Positions 6,924 through 15,877 of a DNA stretch of 64,000 bases are shown here, piece after piece. Made by a program: the position numbers and the translations under genes. Under the pieces are notes generated by a model. It was not told the DNA's origin. It saw nothing but the letters and a program-made list of their open reading frames with translations, and made no database searches. This DNA comes from an uncultured Lachnospiraceae bacterium (GTDB lineage: Bacteria > Bacillota > Clostridia > Lachnospirales > Lachnospiraceae). The stretch lies in the NCBI GenBank assembly GCA_910579275.1, contig CAJTTO010000016.1, positions 1 to 64,000 of the forward strand. Reading direction: 5' to 3'. Numbering within the stretch: the first letter of the stretch is position 1; every line of letters starts with the position of its first letter.

Positions 6924-8420
6924 ATGAAACGATTTTTATGCACATTATTGACAGGAACCCTGTGTGCTGCACTGTTATCCGGATGTGGGAAATCAGAGTC
7001 CGGCGATCCGGATAACGCCCAGTCAGTGCAGCAGGGGCAGACCGCGCAGGCAGGACAGGGCGCAGATCTGAGCGGCATCTACAACGGCACATTGGAGCAA
7101 AATGTAACGATTCGCGTTCTGGAAAACGATACTGCCATTGCGGAGGGGTATTTTGAGGAGCTTATCAATGCCTTTAATGAAGCTTACGCAGAATACGGGA
7201 TTGTCGCAGTGGATGCCAATATGGATCAGTACTGCAATCTGGCAGATGACGGTCCTTACGGTTATGGACCGGATGTGCTTTATCAGGCAAATGATGTGCT
7301 GATGAAGTATGTGGAGGGAAAACACATTTATCCGATTCCCGCGCAGAATCTGGGCTGCTACGACCAAGTTTCGCAGGCGGCGTGGAATGCCTACGAGACG
7401 GAAATTGGCGGTGTGGAATACACAATGGGCGTCCCTGTCAACGTACAGTCTTCCATGCTCTACTATCGAAAAGACATGCTGCCGCAAGACTGGGAAGCCA
7501 CATGGGACAAAAACGGAAACAAGATTCCTGATATGGTTGAGAACTGGAACGACATGTACCGCTATTCCAAGGAAATTGTGGAACGGGGCGAAGGCAAATT
7601 CGGCTATATGCGCTCTCTGTATGATGTGTATTTCTCCTCCGGATTCCTGTTTTCCTATGGGGCATATGTATTCGGGAACAACAACACCAACGCGGATGAT
7701 ATCGGATTTTCCAAGGGAAATGCCGAAATCGGTGCAAACGTCCTTTTGCAGCAGGCTTCCTTGATGAATGAGGACTGCATTGATGATTCTGTTACGGTCA
7801 ACGCGTACAGCAAGCTTGCCGACGGAACATATTTTGCCACAATGACGACGCCGGATGTCTACGCCCTTTTCCTCAAGGAGCTTGCGCTTGTCTATGAGTC
7901 GGAGGGGCTGTCAAAGGAGGATGCCGCCGCAAAAGCCGCGGAAAACCTAGTTATTGCGGACGTTCCAAAGCTGCCCGCCAGCGGTGACCTGACAGAGGAA
8001 AATCCGGAATCCATACCGCTTAAGGCGATGGGCGGCATCAATGGCTATGCCATCAGCGCCTACACGAAATCCCCCAACGCATGTCTTGCCTTTGTGGACT
8101 TTGCCACCAGCTATGAGATGACCATGAAGCGGCATGCATATCTGGGGATTGTTCCGGCAAGAGAAGACGCAGCGCAGGCGGCGGGCGGAATTTCGGAAAT
8201 CATATACAAGAATCTCGACGATGGCAATATTGTGGTAATGCCTTCCATCCGCGCAGTAGAGCAAATGTGGACGCCGGCGCAGACATTTTTTCAGGACTTG
8301 GCAAAGGATGCCTTCCGCACATCAGACAAAAAGTATACCTCTTTGGAGCTGATTAAGGAAGGTCTGAAAGCTGTCGACCAGCAGATATACGACGCCATCC
8401 ATACACTTGCTGCAAAATAG
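6924..8420 (+). CDS. Maltodextrin ABC transporter, substrate-binding lipoprotein
   Basis: This 498-residue protein has a lipoprotein signal (MKRFLCTLL ... LLSGC) and is an extracellular solute-binding protein of the MalE-like carbohydrate class. Features are TIRVLENDTAIAEGYFEELINAF (start of lobe 1), PDVLYQANDVLMKYVEGKHIYPI, and a late AMGGINGYAISAYTKSPNACLAF segment matching the hinge and second-lobe region. It is anchored outside the membrane and passes sugars to the two permeases encoded directly after it. The in-frame ATG at 6903 is rejected, since the ATG at 6924 directly starts the signal peptide and follows GGAAAGG. Maltodextrin as ligand is inferred from the GH13 neighbour. Confidence 0.85.
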   Translation: MKRFLCTLLTGTLCAALLSGCGKSESGDPDNAQSVQQGQTAQAGQGADLSGIYNGTLEQNVTIRVLENDTAIAEGYFEELINAFNEAYAEYGIVAVDANMDQYCNLADDGPYGYGPDVLYQANDVLMKYVEGKHIYPIPAQNLGCYDQVSQAAWNAYETEIGGVEYTMGVPVNVQSSMLYYRKDMLPQDWEATWDKNGNKIPDMVENWNDMYRYSKEIVERGEGKFGYMRSLYDVYFSSGFLFSYGAYVFGNNNTNADDIGFSKGNAEIGANVLLQQASLMNEDCIDDSVTVNAYSKLADGTYFATMTTPDVYALFLKELALVYESEGLSKEDAAAKAAENLVIADVPKLPASGDLTEENPESIPLKAMGGINGYAISAYTKSPNACLAFVDFATSYEMTMKRHAYLGIVPAREDAAQAAGGISEIIYKNLDDGNIVVMPSIRAVEQMWTPAQTFFQDLAKDAFRTSDKKYTSLELIKEGLKAVDQQIYDAIHTLAAK

Positions 8421-8474
8421 CTTTGAACGCACGGTGTACTGTGATATTTTACATGGCGGGAACGGGGGTTTATA

Positions 8475-9782
8475 ATGAAAAGATTGCTGGATTTTTTTAA
8501 GAATGCAGGAAAAAATGTAAAACTGAGCATGTGCCTGATGGGGCTGGGACAGATATGTCACGGTCAGATAGGGAAAGGGCTTTGTTATCTGGGGATTCTT
8601 GCTTTGGCAGCGGGATACTTTGCATACAGGGGATTTACGGATTTTGTGGGGCTTTTTACGCTGGGAACACAAGAGTCCGACACATGGCTTGGCATACAGG
8701 GAGACAACTCTGTTGTCATGCTTTTGATGGGAATTTTATCTGTGATTGCGCTGCTGTTTTTGGCATTTTGTTATGTATCTAATGTTGTGGATGCATACGA
8801 GACACAGAAAATTTGCAGCAGAGGCGGACAGCCTGCAAAATTTCAGGAAGACGTGAAACAGTTTCTGGACAAAAAATTTTATAAGACTGTTCTATTTCTT
8901 CCGGTGCTGGGCATCTGCGTCTTTGTCATTCTGCCGATTGTCTTTATGATTGCAATTGCGTTCACGAATTATGGCGGAAGCATTGTCCCACCCAAGCTCG
9001 TCGACTGGGTAGGGGCGGACAACTTTATACAGATAGCGACACTTACCCAGTTTGCGCCCACGTTTGGCAGAATTCTGGCATGGAACCTCTTGTGGGCATT
9101 GGTATCCACGGCGCTCAACTACTTTGCAGGCCTTGGGCTGGCACTGCTTTTGAACAAGGAATGTGTGAAGAGAAAAGCTTTCTGGCGGGTATTTCCAATG
9201 CTTGCATACGCAATTCCGGGTTTTATCACACTGCTCGGGTTTAAGTTTATGTTTTCATACGGCGGCCCAGTCAACCAGATGATTACGGATATGGGCGGCA
9301 CGGCGGTCGGTTTTCTGGATATTGATGCGAAATGGATTGCGCGGATAATCGGCTTTGCCGTCAATGCGTGGATTAGTGTGCCGTCCATCATGCTGCTTGC
9401 CACCAGTATTCTGTCCAATCGGGATGTGAGCCAGATGGAGTCCGCAAGAATCGACGGCGCAAGCGCCTTTCAGCAATTTCGTTATATTACGCTGCCTTTT
9501 GTGCTGTTTTCCACCACTTCCGTATTGATTGGACAGTTTATCGGAAATTTCAATAATTTTGGTATTTTCTTCTTCCTGCGCGGCGGATTGTATCTGGACG
9601 GATATTTTCTTGCCAGTGATACTGATCTTTTGATTAACTGGCTTTACAATCTTTCTATCAACAACAATTATTACAATATTGGTGCAACCATCAGTCTGGT
9701 AATCTTTTTGATTACTTCCATGATTTCTCTGGTAATTTATACCAGAAGCTCATCATACAAGGAGGAGGATACATTTCGATGA
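8475..9782 (+). CDS. Maltodextrin ABC transporter permease, MalF type
   Basis: The 435-residue inner-membrane permease has the longer N-terminal membrane segment typical of MalF. A hydrophobic pair lies at about 35-105, then the core transmembrane helices from residue 136 on. The EAA-type loop is present as MESARIDGASAFQQFRYITLPF, the contact site for the ATPase. Its stop overlaps the next permease start by 4 bp (ATGA), showing translational coupling. No ATP-binding subunit is encoded nearby; in many Firmicutes such systems share an MsmX/MsmK-like ATPase made elsewhere. Confidence 0.88.
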   Translation: MKRLLDFFKNAGKNVKLSMCLMGLGQICHGQIGKGLCYLGILALAAGYFAYRGFTDFVGLFTLGTQESDTWLGIQGDNSVVMLLMGILSVIALLFLAFCYVSNVVDAYETQKICSRGGQPAKFQEDVKQFLDKKFYKTVLFLPVLGICVFVILPIVFMIAIAFTNYGGSIVPPKLVDWVGADNFIQIATLTQFAPTFGRILAWNLLWALVSTALNYFAGLGLALLLNKECVKRKAFWRVFPMLAYAIPGFITLLGFKFMFSYGGPVNQMITDMGGTAVGFLDIDAKWIARIIGFAVNAWISVPSIMLLATSILSNRDVSQMESARIDGASAFQQFRYITLPFVLFSTTSVLIGQFIGNFNNFGIFFFLRGGLYLDGYFLASDTDLLINWLYNLSINNNYYNIGATISLVIFLITSMISLVIYTRSSSYKEEDTFR

Positions 9783-10615
9783 AAAGCAGGAAAAAAATGC
9801 GGTTTTTAGATTCTGTAGTGACGCATGCGGTTTTGATTGTGGTCGCTTTTATCTTTTTCTTTCCCTGCCTGTGGCTGATTCTTGCTTCCTTCAGCAAATC
9901 CGGATCTATTTACTCGTTCAAGGGATTTTTTCCCAGCGAATACAGTCTGGACACGTTCCATAACCTGTTTCAGGACACAGCGATGTACAATTATCCGAAA
10001 TGGTTTCGCAACACACTGTTCATCGCGGTTATGAGCTGTCTGACGGGAAGCTTTCTCACACTGCTCACAGCGTACACAATGTCACGGTTCCGCTTTAAAG
10101 GGCGGAAAGCAATGATGAAAACCACGCTGGTTCTGGGAATGTTCCCTTCGTTTATGGGAATGATTGCAGTCTACATAATCATGACGCAGTTCGGGCTGAT
10201 TAATAATATGTGGGGACTGATTTTAATTTACAGTGCGAATGCACCTATGGGATATCTGACTCAGAAAGGATTTTTTGACAGTATTCCTTATTCTATAGAT
10301 GAGGCGGCACGGATTGACGGGGCTACCAATTTCCAAGTATTCCTGAAAATTAACCTGCCCCTCTCCCTGCCGATTATTGTGTACACGGCACTGACCAGCT
10401 TTGCATTCCCATGGAGTGATTTTATCCTGCCGAAGCTGCTGCTAAAAGAGAAAGATCTCTACACGGTGGCAGTCGGACTGATGAGTCTGGGAGATACGGA
10501 ATTTTCCCGTTTTGCAGCCGGTTCTGTCTTTATCGCTGTGCCGATTGTTTTCCTGTACTTTTGTCTGATGAAGTTTTTGGTCAATGGGATGACTGCAGGC
10601 GCCGTAAAGGGATGA
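9779..10615 (+). CDS. Maltodextrin ABC transporter permease, MalG type
   Basis: The 278-residue permease partners the preceding MalF-type subunit. It has six hydrophobic segments and the EAA loop IDEAARIDGATNFQVFLKIN before LPLSLPIIVY, and ends with the MalG-like tail FLVNGMTAGAVKG. The ATG sits inside the MalF stop codon, preceded by GGAGGAGG, so both are translated together. The converging minus-strand gene ends 9 bp downstream with no visible terminator between them. Confidence 0.9.
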   Translation: MKSRKKMRFLDSVVTHAVLIVVAFIFFFPCLWLILASFSKSGSIYSFKGFFPSEYSLDTFHNLFQDTAMYNYPKWFRNTLFIAVMSCLTGSFLTLLTAYTMSRFRFKGRKAMMKTTLVLGMFPSFMGMIAVYIIMTQFGLINNMWGLILIYSANAPMGYLTQKGFFDSIPYSIDEAARIDGATNFQVFLKINLPLSLPIIVYTALTSFAFPWSDFILPKLLLKEKDLYTVAVGLMSLGDTEFSRFAAGSVFIAVPIVFLYFCLMKFLVNGMTAGAVKG

Positions 10616-10624
10616 CAACACTCG

Positions 10625-11017
10625 TCACCGCCACCCTGCATACAGTGTCAAAGACTCCGTTACGGTGTCCTTTTCCATGTCCCATTGTCTTGTAGTATTT
10701 TGGTCAAGATACCAGCCATCGAAGGAATAGCCTTCCCGCGTGGGCGGCTCGGGTGCTTCTATCAATTCTCCGTACAGATGTTTCTGACTCTGTACCGTTG
10801 TTCCGCCCAAAGAATCAAATTGGACGGTAAATCCTGCGTTGGAAACTCCGACTGCCATGCAGACAATGAGTGCCGCCGCAAGGACAATGATAATGATGTT
10901 CAGCGATTTGACTGATATATTGACTTTGGAATACAGCCCCCGCAGCTGACGCTGGGGAGCTGTATTTTTTTGTTCCTGTTTGTTATTGTCTGTACGATTC
11001 ATATTTTGTTCTGCCAT
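10625..11017 (-). CDS. Small membrane protein with one InlB-type repeat
   Basis: The 130-residue protein has a hydrophilic N-terminus (about 1-36), one transmembrane helix (about 38-62, LNIIIIVLAAALIVCMAV) and a single InlB B-repeat-like module (about 63-130: FTVQFDSLGGTTV ... REGYSFDGWYLDQNTT ... LTLYAGWR). With a positively charged side before the helix, the repeat should face outside. It begins 3 bp after the mglC stop codon, so it is translated with the sugar transporter. Its role is unknown. It may help assemble or shield the transporter at the surface; that is a guess. Confidence 0.7.
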   Translation of the reverse strand: MAEQNMNRTDNNKQEQKNTAPQRQLRGLYSKVNISVKSLNIIIIVLAAALIVCMAVGVSNAGFTVQFDSLGGTTVQSQKHLYGELIEAPEPPTREGYSFDGWYLDQNTTRQWDMEKDTVTESLTLYAGWR

Positions 11018-11020
11018 AGT

Positions 11021-12037
11021 TTACTTACGAACCAGATACTTGCGCATGTCGATTGCGCAGGCAATCAGGATAATCAAGCCTTTGATGATATAGAGCATGT
11101 TTGCGTCCACGGCGAGGAAATTCAGACCTGTGAAAATAATCTGCAAAAGCAGTACGCCGACCACGATGCCGCTGATGCGTCCGATACCGCCGACAAAGGA
11201 TACGCCGCCGATGACACACGCTGCAATCGCGTCACACTCATAGTTTAAACCGGTATTTGCATTTGCGGAAGCGATGCGGGCACCATCCAGAAATCCTGTG
11301 ATGCCATACATCATGCCTGCAAGCATGAACACCATGATTATGGTGCGCATAACATTGACGCCGGAAACGTTTGCTGCCTCCTCGTTCGAGCCAACTGCAA
11401 ACATGTTTTTTCCGAAAGTGGTCTTGTTCCAGATGACCCACATAATGATTGTCAGAATCAGCGAATAGAGCACATACTTCGGAACTGCCACGCCGCCGAT
11501 GCTGAACAGGGTTCCTGTGATAAAGGAACGGTAATTGTCCGCCAGTCCGCTCAAGGTCTGACCGTTGTTGACGCCCCTCATAAGGTACATCAAAATGACG
11601 CCGTACACAATCAGCTGTGTTGACAGTGTTACGATAAACGGGTGCAGCTTAAACTTTGCCACGCTAAAGCCGTTTACAAATCCCACAAGCGCACCCACGC
11701 CAATTACCAGCAAAAGAACGAGCGGAAGCGGCGCAGCGTTTGTCATATCGGGAAATACTTTAAATACGGTTGTCAAAAGCGACGCGGAGATACATGCCGT
11801 CAGACCGACTACACGGCCTGCGGAGATATCCGTTCCGGTCAGCACGATACAGCCGCCGATTCCCAGCGCAATGGGCAGCTTTGCCGCCGTCAGGGACAAT
11901 ATGTTCACAATGGAAGGGATTCCCAAAAATGAGGGCCGCATAATGGTGATATATACGACTGCCACGGCGATAATGATATACATGGCATTATTGAGCAGTA
12001 AATCCCCAATTTTTTTCATTTTATCTTTTTCAGCCAC
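11021..12037 (-). CDS. mglC: Galactose/methylgalactoside ABC transporter permease MglC
   Basis: The 338-residue permease belongs to the ribose/galactose (RbsC/MglC) family. It has 8-10 hydrophobic segments and the conserved GIGGCIVLTGTDISAGRVVGL and CVIGGVSFVGGIGRISGIVVGVL runs. A GTG start at 12037 is preceded by GGAGGT at 7 bp; no ATG fits the family start as well. It forms the membrane channel for the mglA ATPase and mglB binding protein encoded upstream. The FVGGIGR and DANMLYIIKGLIIL segments near the end resemble MglC more than RbsC. Confidence 0.88.
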   Translation of the reverse strand: MAEKDKMKKIGDLLLNNAMYIIIAVAVVYITIMRPSFLGIPSIVNILSLTAAKLPIALGIGGCIVLTGTDISAGRVVGLTACISASLLTTVFKVFPDMTNAAPLPLVLLLVIGVGALVGFVNGFSVAKFKLHPFIVTLSTQLIVYGVILMYLMRGVNNGQTLSGLADNYRSFITGTLFSIGGVAVPKYVLYSLILTIIMWVIWNKTTFGKNMFAVGSNEEAANVSGVNVMRTIIMVFMLAGMMYGITGFLDGARIASANANTGLNYECDAIAACVIGGVSFVGGIGRISGIVVGVLLLQIIFTGLNFLAVDANMLYIIKGLIILIACAIDMRKYLVRK

Positions 12038-12080
12038 AGTTCATACCTCCTGTCTATAGAAGAATTTTATGTGATATGGT

Positions 12081-13619
12081 TTACGCGTATTTCGCAGCCA
12101 GAGTCATAATCTCCTCCTGCGTTGTCGTCTTTGCATCTACCTCTCCGGCAAGCTGACCGCCGGACATGACCAGAATCCGGTCGCATACACCCAATAATTC
12201 CGGCATTTCTGAAGAAACCATGATGACGGTCTTGCCCTCTTTTGCCAAGTTCAAAATGAGCTGGTAAATTTCATATTTCGCGCCTACGTCAATACCACGC
12301 GTCGGCTCGTCGAGCAGTAACACTTCCGGATCCGTCAGCAGCCAGCGCGCCAGAATAACCTTCTGCTGGTTTCCGCCGGAAAGTGAACGAATCTGTGTTT
12401 TCTGCGTCGGTGTCTTTGTGCGCATCGCGTTGATGCCCCACTCGGTCACTTCGGCAAGCTTCTTGTCGCTTAGAAGCGGAACACCCTTGTAGCGGTATTT
12501 TCGCAGACTGGATATCGTCGTGTTCGCCTGAATATCACGGATGGCGAAAATTCCGGTTGCGCGGCGTTCCTCTGTCAGCAGCGCAAATTTGTTCGCAATG
12601 GATTCCTGTGCATTGCGGTTCATCACCCGTTTTCCATGGAGGTAAATTTCTCCGTCCTTGCGGGTCGCGATGCCAAAAATATTTTCCAGCAGCTCCGTTC
12701 TTCCTGAGCTGTCCAGACCTGCAATGCCCAAAACCTCACCTTTGTTTGCGACAAAGGAAACGTCCTTGAGCTTAGAGTACATCGCCGTGAGGGACTTCAC
12801 TTCAAGAAGCGGCTCCCCTACCACATTGTCCTTTTCCGGATACCGGTTTGTCAGCTCGCGCCCAACCATCAGCTTGATAATCTCATTCATGGTGAGTGTC
12901 TTCGCGTCGCGTGTCGCAATCCACTGCCCATCGCGCATGATGGTCACTTCATCGGATATGCGCAGAATCTCTTCCATTTTATGAGAGATATAAATTATGC
13001 CGCATCCGCGGTCGCGCAGCATATTGATAATGCGGAACAGGTGCTCTACCTCTTCCTCTGTCAGGGAGGAAGTCGGCTCGTCAAACACGATAATTTTGGA
13101 CTGATACGATACTGCCTTTGCGATTTCTACCATTTGCCGCTGGGACACGGGCATGGTGCTCATCACGCGCTTGGGATCCACGCTGATTTCCAAGTCCTCA
13201 AACAGTTTCTTGGTCTCTTCATACATTTTTTTCTCACTGGTAAGCGGACACCAGCTTGAAATCCGCGGAAAACGTCCAAGCCACATATTGTCCATGACGT
13301 TGCGCTTGAGTGCCTGATTCAGCTCCTGATGCACCATCGCCACACCGTTCTCGAGTGCTTCTTTGGAATTTTTGAACTCCACCTTTCTGCCCTCGAGAAA
13401 AATGTCACCGCTGTCTTTTGAATACACGCCAAACAGACATTTCATCAGTGTGGATTTGCCGGCTCCGTTCTCTCCCATCAGCGCGTGAACCGTTCCTGCC
13501 TTCACAGTCAGTTTGACATTGTCGAGTGCCTTGACACCGGGAAATTCCTTGCAGATTCCCTCCATTTTCAGAAGGACATCCCCGCCTTTTGCGGAAGCTT
13601 TTGTTTCCTGCATATTCAT
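12081..13619 (-). CDS. mglA: Galactose/methylgalactoside ABC transporter ATP-binding protein MglA
   Basis: The 512-residue protein carries two fused ATPase domains, as in all MglA/RbsA proteins. The first has Walker A GENGAGKST, the diverged signature VSQRQMVEIAKAV and Walker B IIVFDEPTSSL. The second has a degenerate P-loop (GLDSSGRTE), the signature LSGGNQQKVILARWL and Walker B VLLLDEPTRGID. This asymmetry, with only one competent Walker A, is normal for the family. The ATG at 13619 lies 5 bp from AGGAGG and is chosen; a second ATG is at 13613. It powers MglC. Confidence 0.93.
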   Translation of the reverse strand: MNMQETKASAKGGDVLLKMEGICKEFPGVKALDNVKLTVKAGTVHALMGENGAGKSTLMKCLFGVYSKDSGDIFLEGRKVEFKNSKEALENGVAMVHQELNQALKRNVMDNMWLGRFPRISSWCPLTSEKKMYEETKKLFEDLEISVDPKRVMSTMPVSQRQMVEIAKAVSYQSKIIVFDEPTSSLTEEEVEHLFRIINMLRDRGCGIIYISHKMEEILRISDEVTIMRDGQWIATRDAKTLTMNEIIKLMVGRELTNRYPEKDNVVGEPLLEVKSLTAMYSKLKDVSFVANKGEVLGIAGLDSSGRTELLENIFGIATRKDGEIYLHGKRVMNRNAQESIANKFALLTEERRATGIFAIRDIQANTTISSLRKYRYKGVPLLSDKKLAEVTEWGINAMRTKTPTQKTQIRSLSGGNQQKVILARWLLTDPEVLLLDEPTRGIDVGAKYEIYQLILNLAKEGKTVIMVSSEMPELLGVCDRILVMSGGQLAGEVDAKTTTQEEIMTLAAKYA

Positions 13620-13958
13620 CCTCACCTCCTGATTGAATCTCTTTATGAGTTATTTAAAAATTCATACTCGTTCGAGCTGAAAAATATTTTTCCTGCCCAT
13701 GTATCAGACATCCGACGACTTTGGCATGTCTCAGTTGGATATCCATATACATAACAACAGCCGCACCGAAGTGCGGCTGCATCGTCGATGACTTATTTTG
13801 ATTGGAAACTGTTCGAAAGTAACGTTTTATAAATGTGCAGCTGCAAAGAAGAAAATCGCAGGCCTAGCGGACTATGCCAAGATTTTCTGACGCTGCAGAT
13901 AAGCATTTCGGCAAATCTTGCCATGCGTCACTTATTGACAGTTATTTTTGGCAGCTTC
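13620..13958 (-). other. mglB-mglA intergenic region with hairpins
   Basis: This 339-bp stretch holds no gene. A strong palindrome (13758-13779, GCCGCAC and GTGCGGC around a tetraloop) and a weaker pair (13876-13885 with 13913-13922) lie between the binding-protein and ATPase genes. In binding-protein operons such hairpins often protect the mRNA of the first gene and lower downstream expression; that role is inferred here. Confidence 0.55.
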
Positions 13959-15110
13959 TTAGTTGCCTGTGTATGTAGCATATGGAATGTTGACACGCCA
14001 TGTACCAACGACATTCGCGGAATCCACGCCGTCAAATGCTTCCTTGCCATCCATGTAATTTGCCGTGATGCTTGCAATGGTATTTGCCATACCTTCTGCA
14101 TCCTGCTTGATTGTTCCGATCATGGAGCCTGCCGCGATGGCATCCCTTGCCGCATCTGTTGCGTCTACGCCAAATACAGGAATTACTGTAGCGCCTTCTT
14201 TATTATAGCCTGCATTCTGAAGCGCCGTAATTGCGCCAATTGCCATCTCGTCGTTGTTTGCGATAACAAGCTCAACCATGTTGTTGTTCGCCTCGCTGTA
14301 CTGCGACATAATTGTCTGCATGTACTCCGTAGCCGCTGCGGAAGACCATGCGCCTGCCTGATCTACCAGATACTTGTTGCTGTTTGCGCTGTCATAAAAG
14401 CTGAGCGCCGGCTTGCCTGCACCTGTCAGAATCGCGTCTGCATCCTCCTGACCATACTGTGTACGTGCGTCTGCCTCTGCATTGCCTTCCTGACCCTTGA
14501 ACATAACGTAAGAGATTGTTCCGTCGCCATTCAAATCCAGTGTGTCATAGTTTTCCAGCAGATAATTTCCAATCATCTCGCCCTGCATATGTCCGGCCAT
14601 TTCATAGTCTGTACCTACAAATACACACTTCTCCGAGCTTGTTACTGCTTCCTCGCTCACGGAACGGTTAAAGAAAATAACAGGAACACCGTTTGCCTGT
14701 GTGATGATGTTCTTTGCCGCATCATCCGAGCCTGTGTCTACCAGATTGACAACGAGCACTGTCGCACCCTGTGAAATTGCTGTCGTCACCTGCTCGGACT
14801 GTGTTGTCTGGCTGTTGTTGCTGTCATAGTCCTGATACTTGATTCCTGCTGCGTCGAGGGCAGAATCTAACGCTGCGCGCACACTTGAAATGTATGTATC
14901 GCCGTATGTGTAGTAGAATACTGCCACGCTGCCGTCCTTGGAAACCGGAGCCGATGTGTCAGCAGGCGCTGCCGTGTCTGTGTTTGCTGCTGTCGTGTCT
15001 GTGTTTGTGTTTGTTGCCGCACTGTTATCTTTGCCGCCACATGCAGTCAGAAATGTCAGCATGGTGACAGAAAGCAGCGTGCATAGAACCTTTTTGTTGA
15101 ACTTTTTCAT
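13959..15110 (-). CDS. mglB: Galactose/glucose-binding lipoprotein MglB
   Basis: The 383-residue protein has a lipoprotein signal (lipobox FLTAC) and a Thr/Asp/Ala-rich linker. It continues as a type I periplasmic-binding protein of the galactose/glucose class. A calcium-loop-like segment DLNGDGTISYVMFKGQ is present, matching the Ca site of MglB and separating it from the ribose-binding proteins. Further family blocks are VVNLVDTGS, VIFFNRSVS, LVIANNDEMAIGAI and IPVFGVDATDAA. The start follows GGGAGG. It is first in the operon with mglC and mglA. A promoter lies 55-85 bp upstream. Confidence 0.93.
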   Translation of the reverse strand: MKKFNKKVLCTLLSVTMLTFLTACGGKDNSAATNTNTDTTAANTDTAAPADTSAPVSKDGSVAVFYYTYGDTYISSVRAALDSALDAAGIKYQDYDSNNSQTTQSEQVTTAISQGATVLVVNLVDTGSDDAAKNIITQANGVPVIFFNRSVSEEAVTSSEKCVFVGTDYEMAGHMQGEMIGNYLLENYDTLDLNGDGTISYVMFKGQEGNAEADARTQYGQEDADAILTGAGKPALSFYDSANSNKYLVDQAGAWSSAAATEYMQTIMSQYSEANNNMVELVIANNDEMAIGAITALQNAGYNKEGATVIPVFGVDATDAARDAIAAGSMIGTIKQDAEGMANTIASITANYMDGKEAFDGVDSANVVGTWRVNIPYATYTGN

Positions 15111-15165
15111 AGTCGTTTACCTCCCTTTCAAGTAGATCGTTAATTTAGTAATGTTGTATAAGCGG

Positions 15166-15194
15166 ATTATAACTTATATTTTTGGTATTGTAAA
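15166..15194 (-). promoter_or_regulatory. Sigma-A-type promoter for mglBAC
   Basis: On the minus strand TTTACA (15189-15194) is followed by a 17-bp spacer and a perfect TATAAT (15166-15171). The DNA around it is very AT-rich. The mglB start codon is 55 bp downstream. Confidence 0.65.
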
Positions 15195-15336
15195 GTGTTA
15201 CTAAATAAATATTTAATTTTTTCTTAAATTTAGTATAATTGACGAATTGTTTTGTGGATAAGTACAGAATTATTTGTGAGCCATTCCAAGGTAGGTTTCT
15301 TGGAAATATCTGCATCCGGTACCGGAAATTCAGCAT

Positions 15337-15480
15337 ATGAGACACGATAAGGCGCATAAGGACAGCCTATCGAAGTACCCCGAATTAAAAGAGCGTATGC
15401 AAAGCCTTTTACAGAATGGCGAGAAGATAACGCCGAAACAGTGGTGGGCAAAGAGAGGAATAAATTTAAAGAGCGTATAG
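15337..15480 (+). pseudogene. 47-codon C-terminal relic of an unidentified gene
   Basis: The frame encodes MRHDKAHKDSLSKYPELKER... and ends TPKQWWAKRGINLKSV, immediately followed by a good terminator whose left arm overlaps the stop codon. It has coding-like composition and a proper gene end, but no ribosome site. An in-frame stop at 15292-15294 closes it upstream. I read it as the 3' end of a lost gene, probably from an integrated element, because more debris follows. I do not recognise the family. Confidence 0.4.
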
Positions 15481-15500
15481 CAAATCAGTCTATGCGCTCT
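15470..15500 (+). terminator. Rho-independent terminator after the 47-codon relic
   Basis: Arms AGAGCGTATAG (15470-15480) and CTATGCGCTCT (15490-15500) form an 11-bp stem with one G-U pair and a 9-nt loop, followed by ATTTTATTGT. It confirms that a plus-strand gene once ended here. Confidence 0.75.
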
Positions 15501-15524
15501 ATTTTATTGTAAAGGAGCAGATTT

Positions 15525-15642
15525 ATGAGCAAAAACAACATGACAGGGCAAAGAACCCACCGAAAGATAACGGCACGAACAACGAGAGCATGCGTATCAG
15601 CACACAAGACGGAATTTGTCAAGGGGTTTTTCTGCAAAAGTT
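15525..15642 (+). pseudogene. Start of a small gene cut off by a family A repeat
   Basis: An ATG with AAAGGAG at normal spacing opens MSKNNMTGQRTHRKITART..., but the frame runs straight into the family A repeat at 15643 and stops inside it. A second frame reads KNPPKDNGTNNESMRISTQDG, which looks equally gene-like, so a frameshift is possible. I take it as the 5' end of a small gene, possibly mobile-element-derived, truncated when the repeat inserted. The family is not recognised. Confidence 0.4.
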
Positions 15643-15813
15643 ACAAATTATGTAACAGTTCAGCCTTCGGCTTCCTGTTACAGGCACCAAGCCATGCATA
15701 ACCACTTCGTTGGTGTCAAAGCCATGTGCCATGGCTTGATGCATCTCTACCATTACGCTATTTCACGGACTTTGCAGTAAATGCAAAGTCCTGGGCTGAG
15801 CTGTTACCAAATT
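15643..15813 (+). repeat. Family A repeat, full copy (long variant)
   Basis: The 171-bp element has imperfect terminal repeats with the cores GTAACAGTTCAGCC and GGCTGAGCTGTTACC. It carries the longer middle version CGTTGGTGTCAAAGCCATG, which adds a second copy of the CAAGCCATG-like block compared with 905-1059. The trp operon terminator begins 9 bp further on. Confidence 0.8.
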
Positions 15814-15821
15814 CAGATACC

Positions 15822-15872
15822 AAAATACAATTAGAGCAGGTTTTGTGAGAAAAACTGCTCTAATTGTATTTT
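15822..15872 (-). terminator. trp operon terminator
   Basis: An 18-bp perfect stem (15822-15839 pairs with 15855-15872) with a 15-nt loop lies 5 bp after the trpA stop codon. The arms are AT-rich and supply T-rich tails on both strands, so it can act bidirectionally. Confidence 0.8.
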
Positions 15873-15877
15873 GAAGT

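Noticed and set aside
13833..14774. 313-codon plus-strand ORF opposite mglB
   Set aside because: It is the Cys-rich antisense shadow of the conserved mglB gene and lacks a ribosome site.
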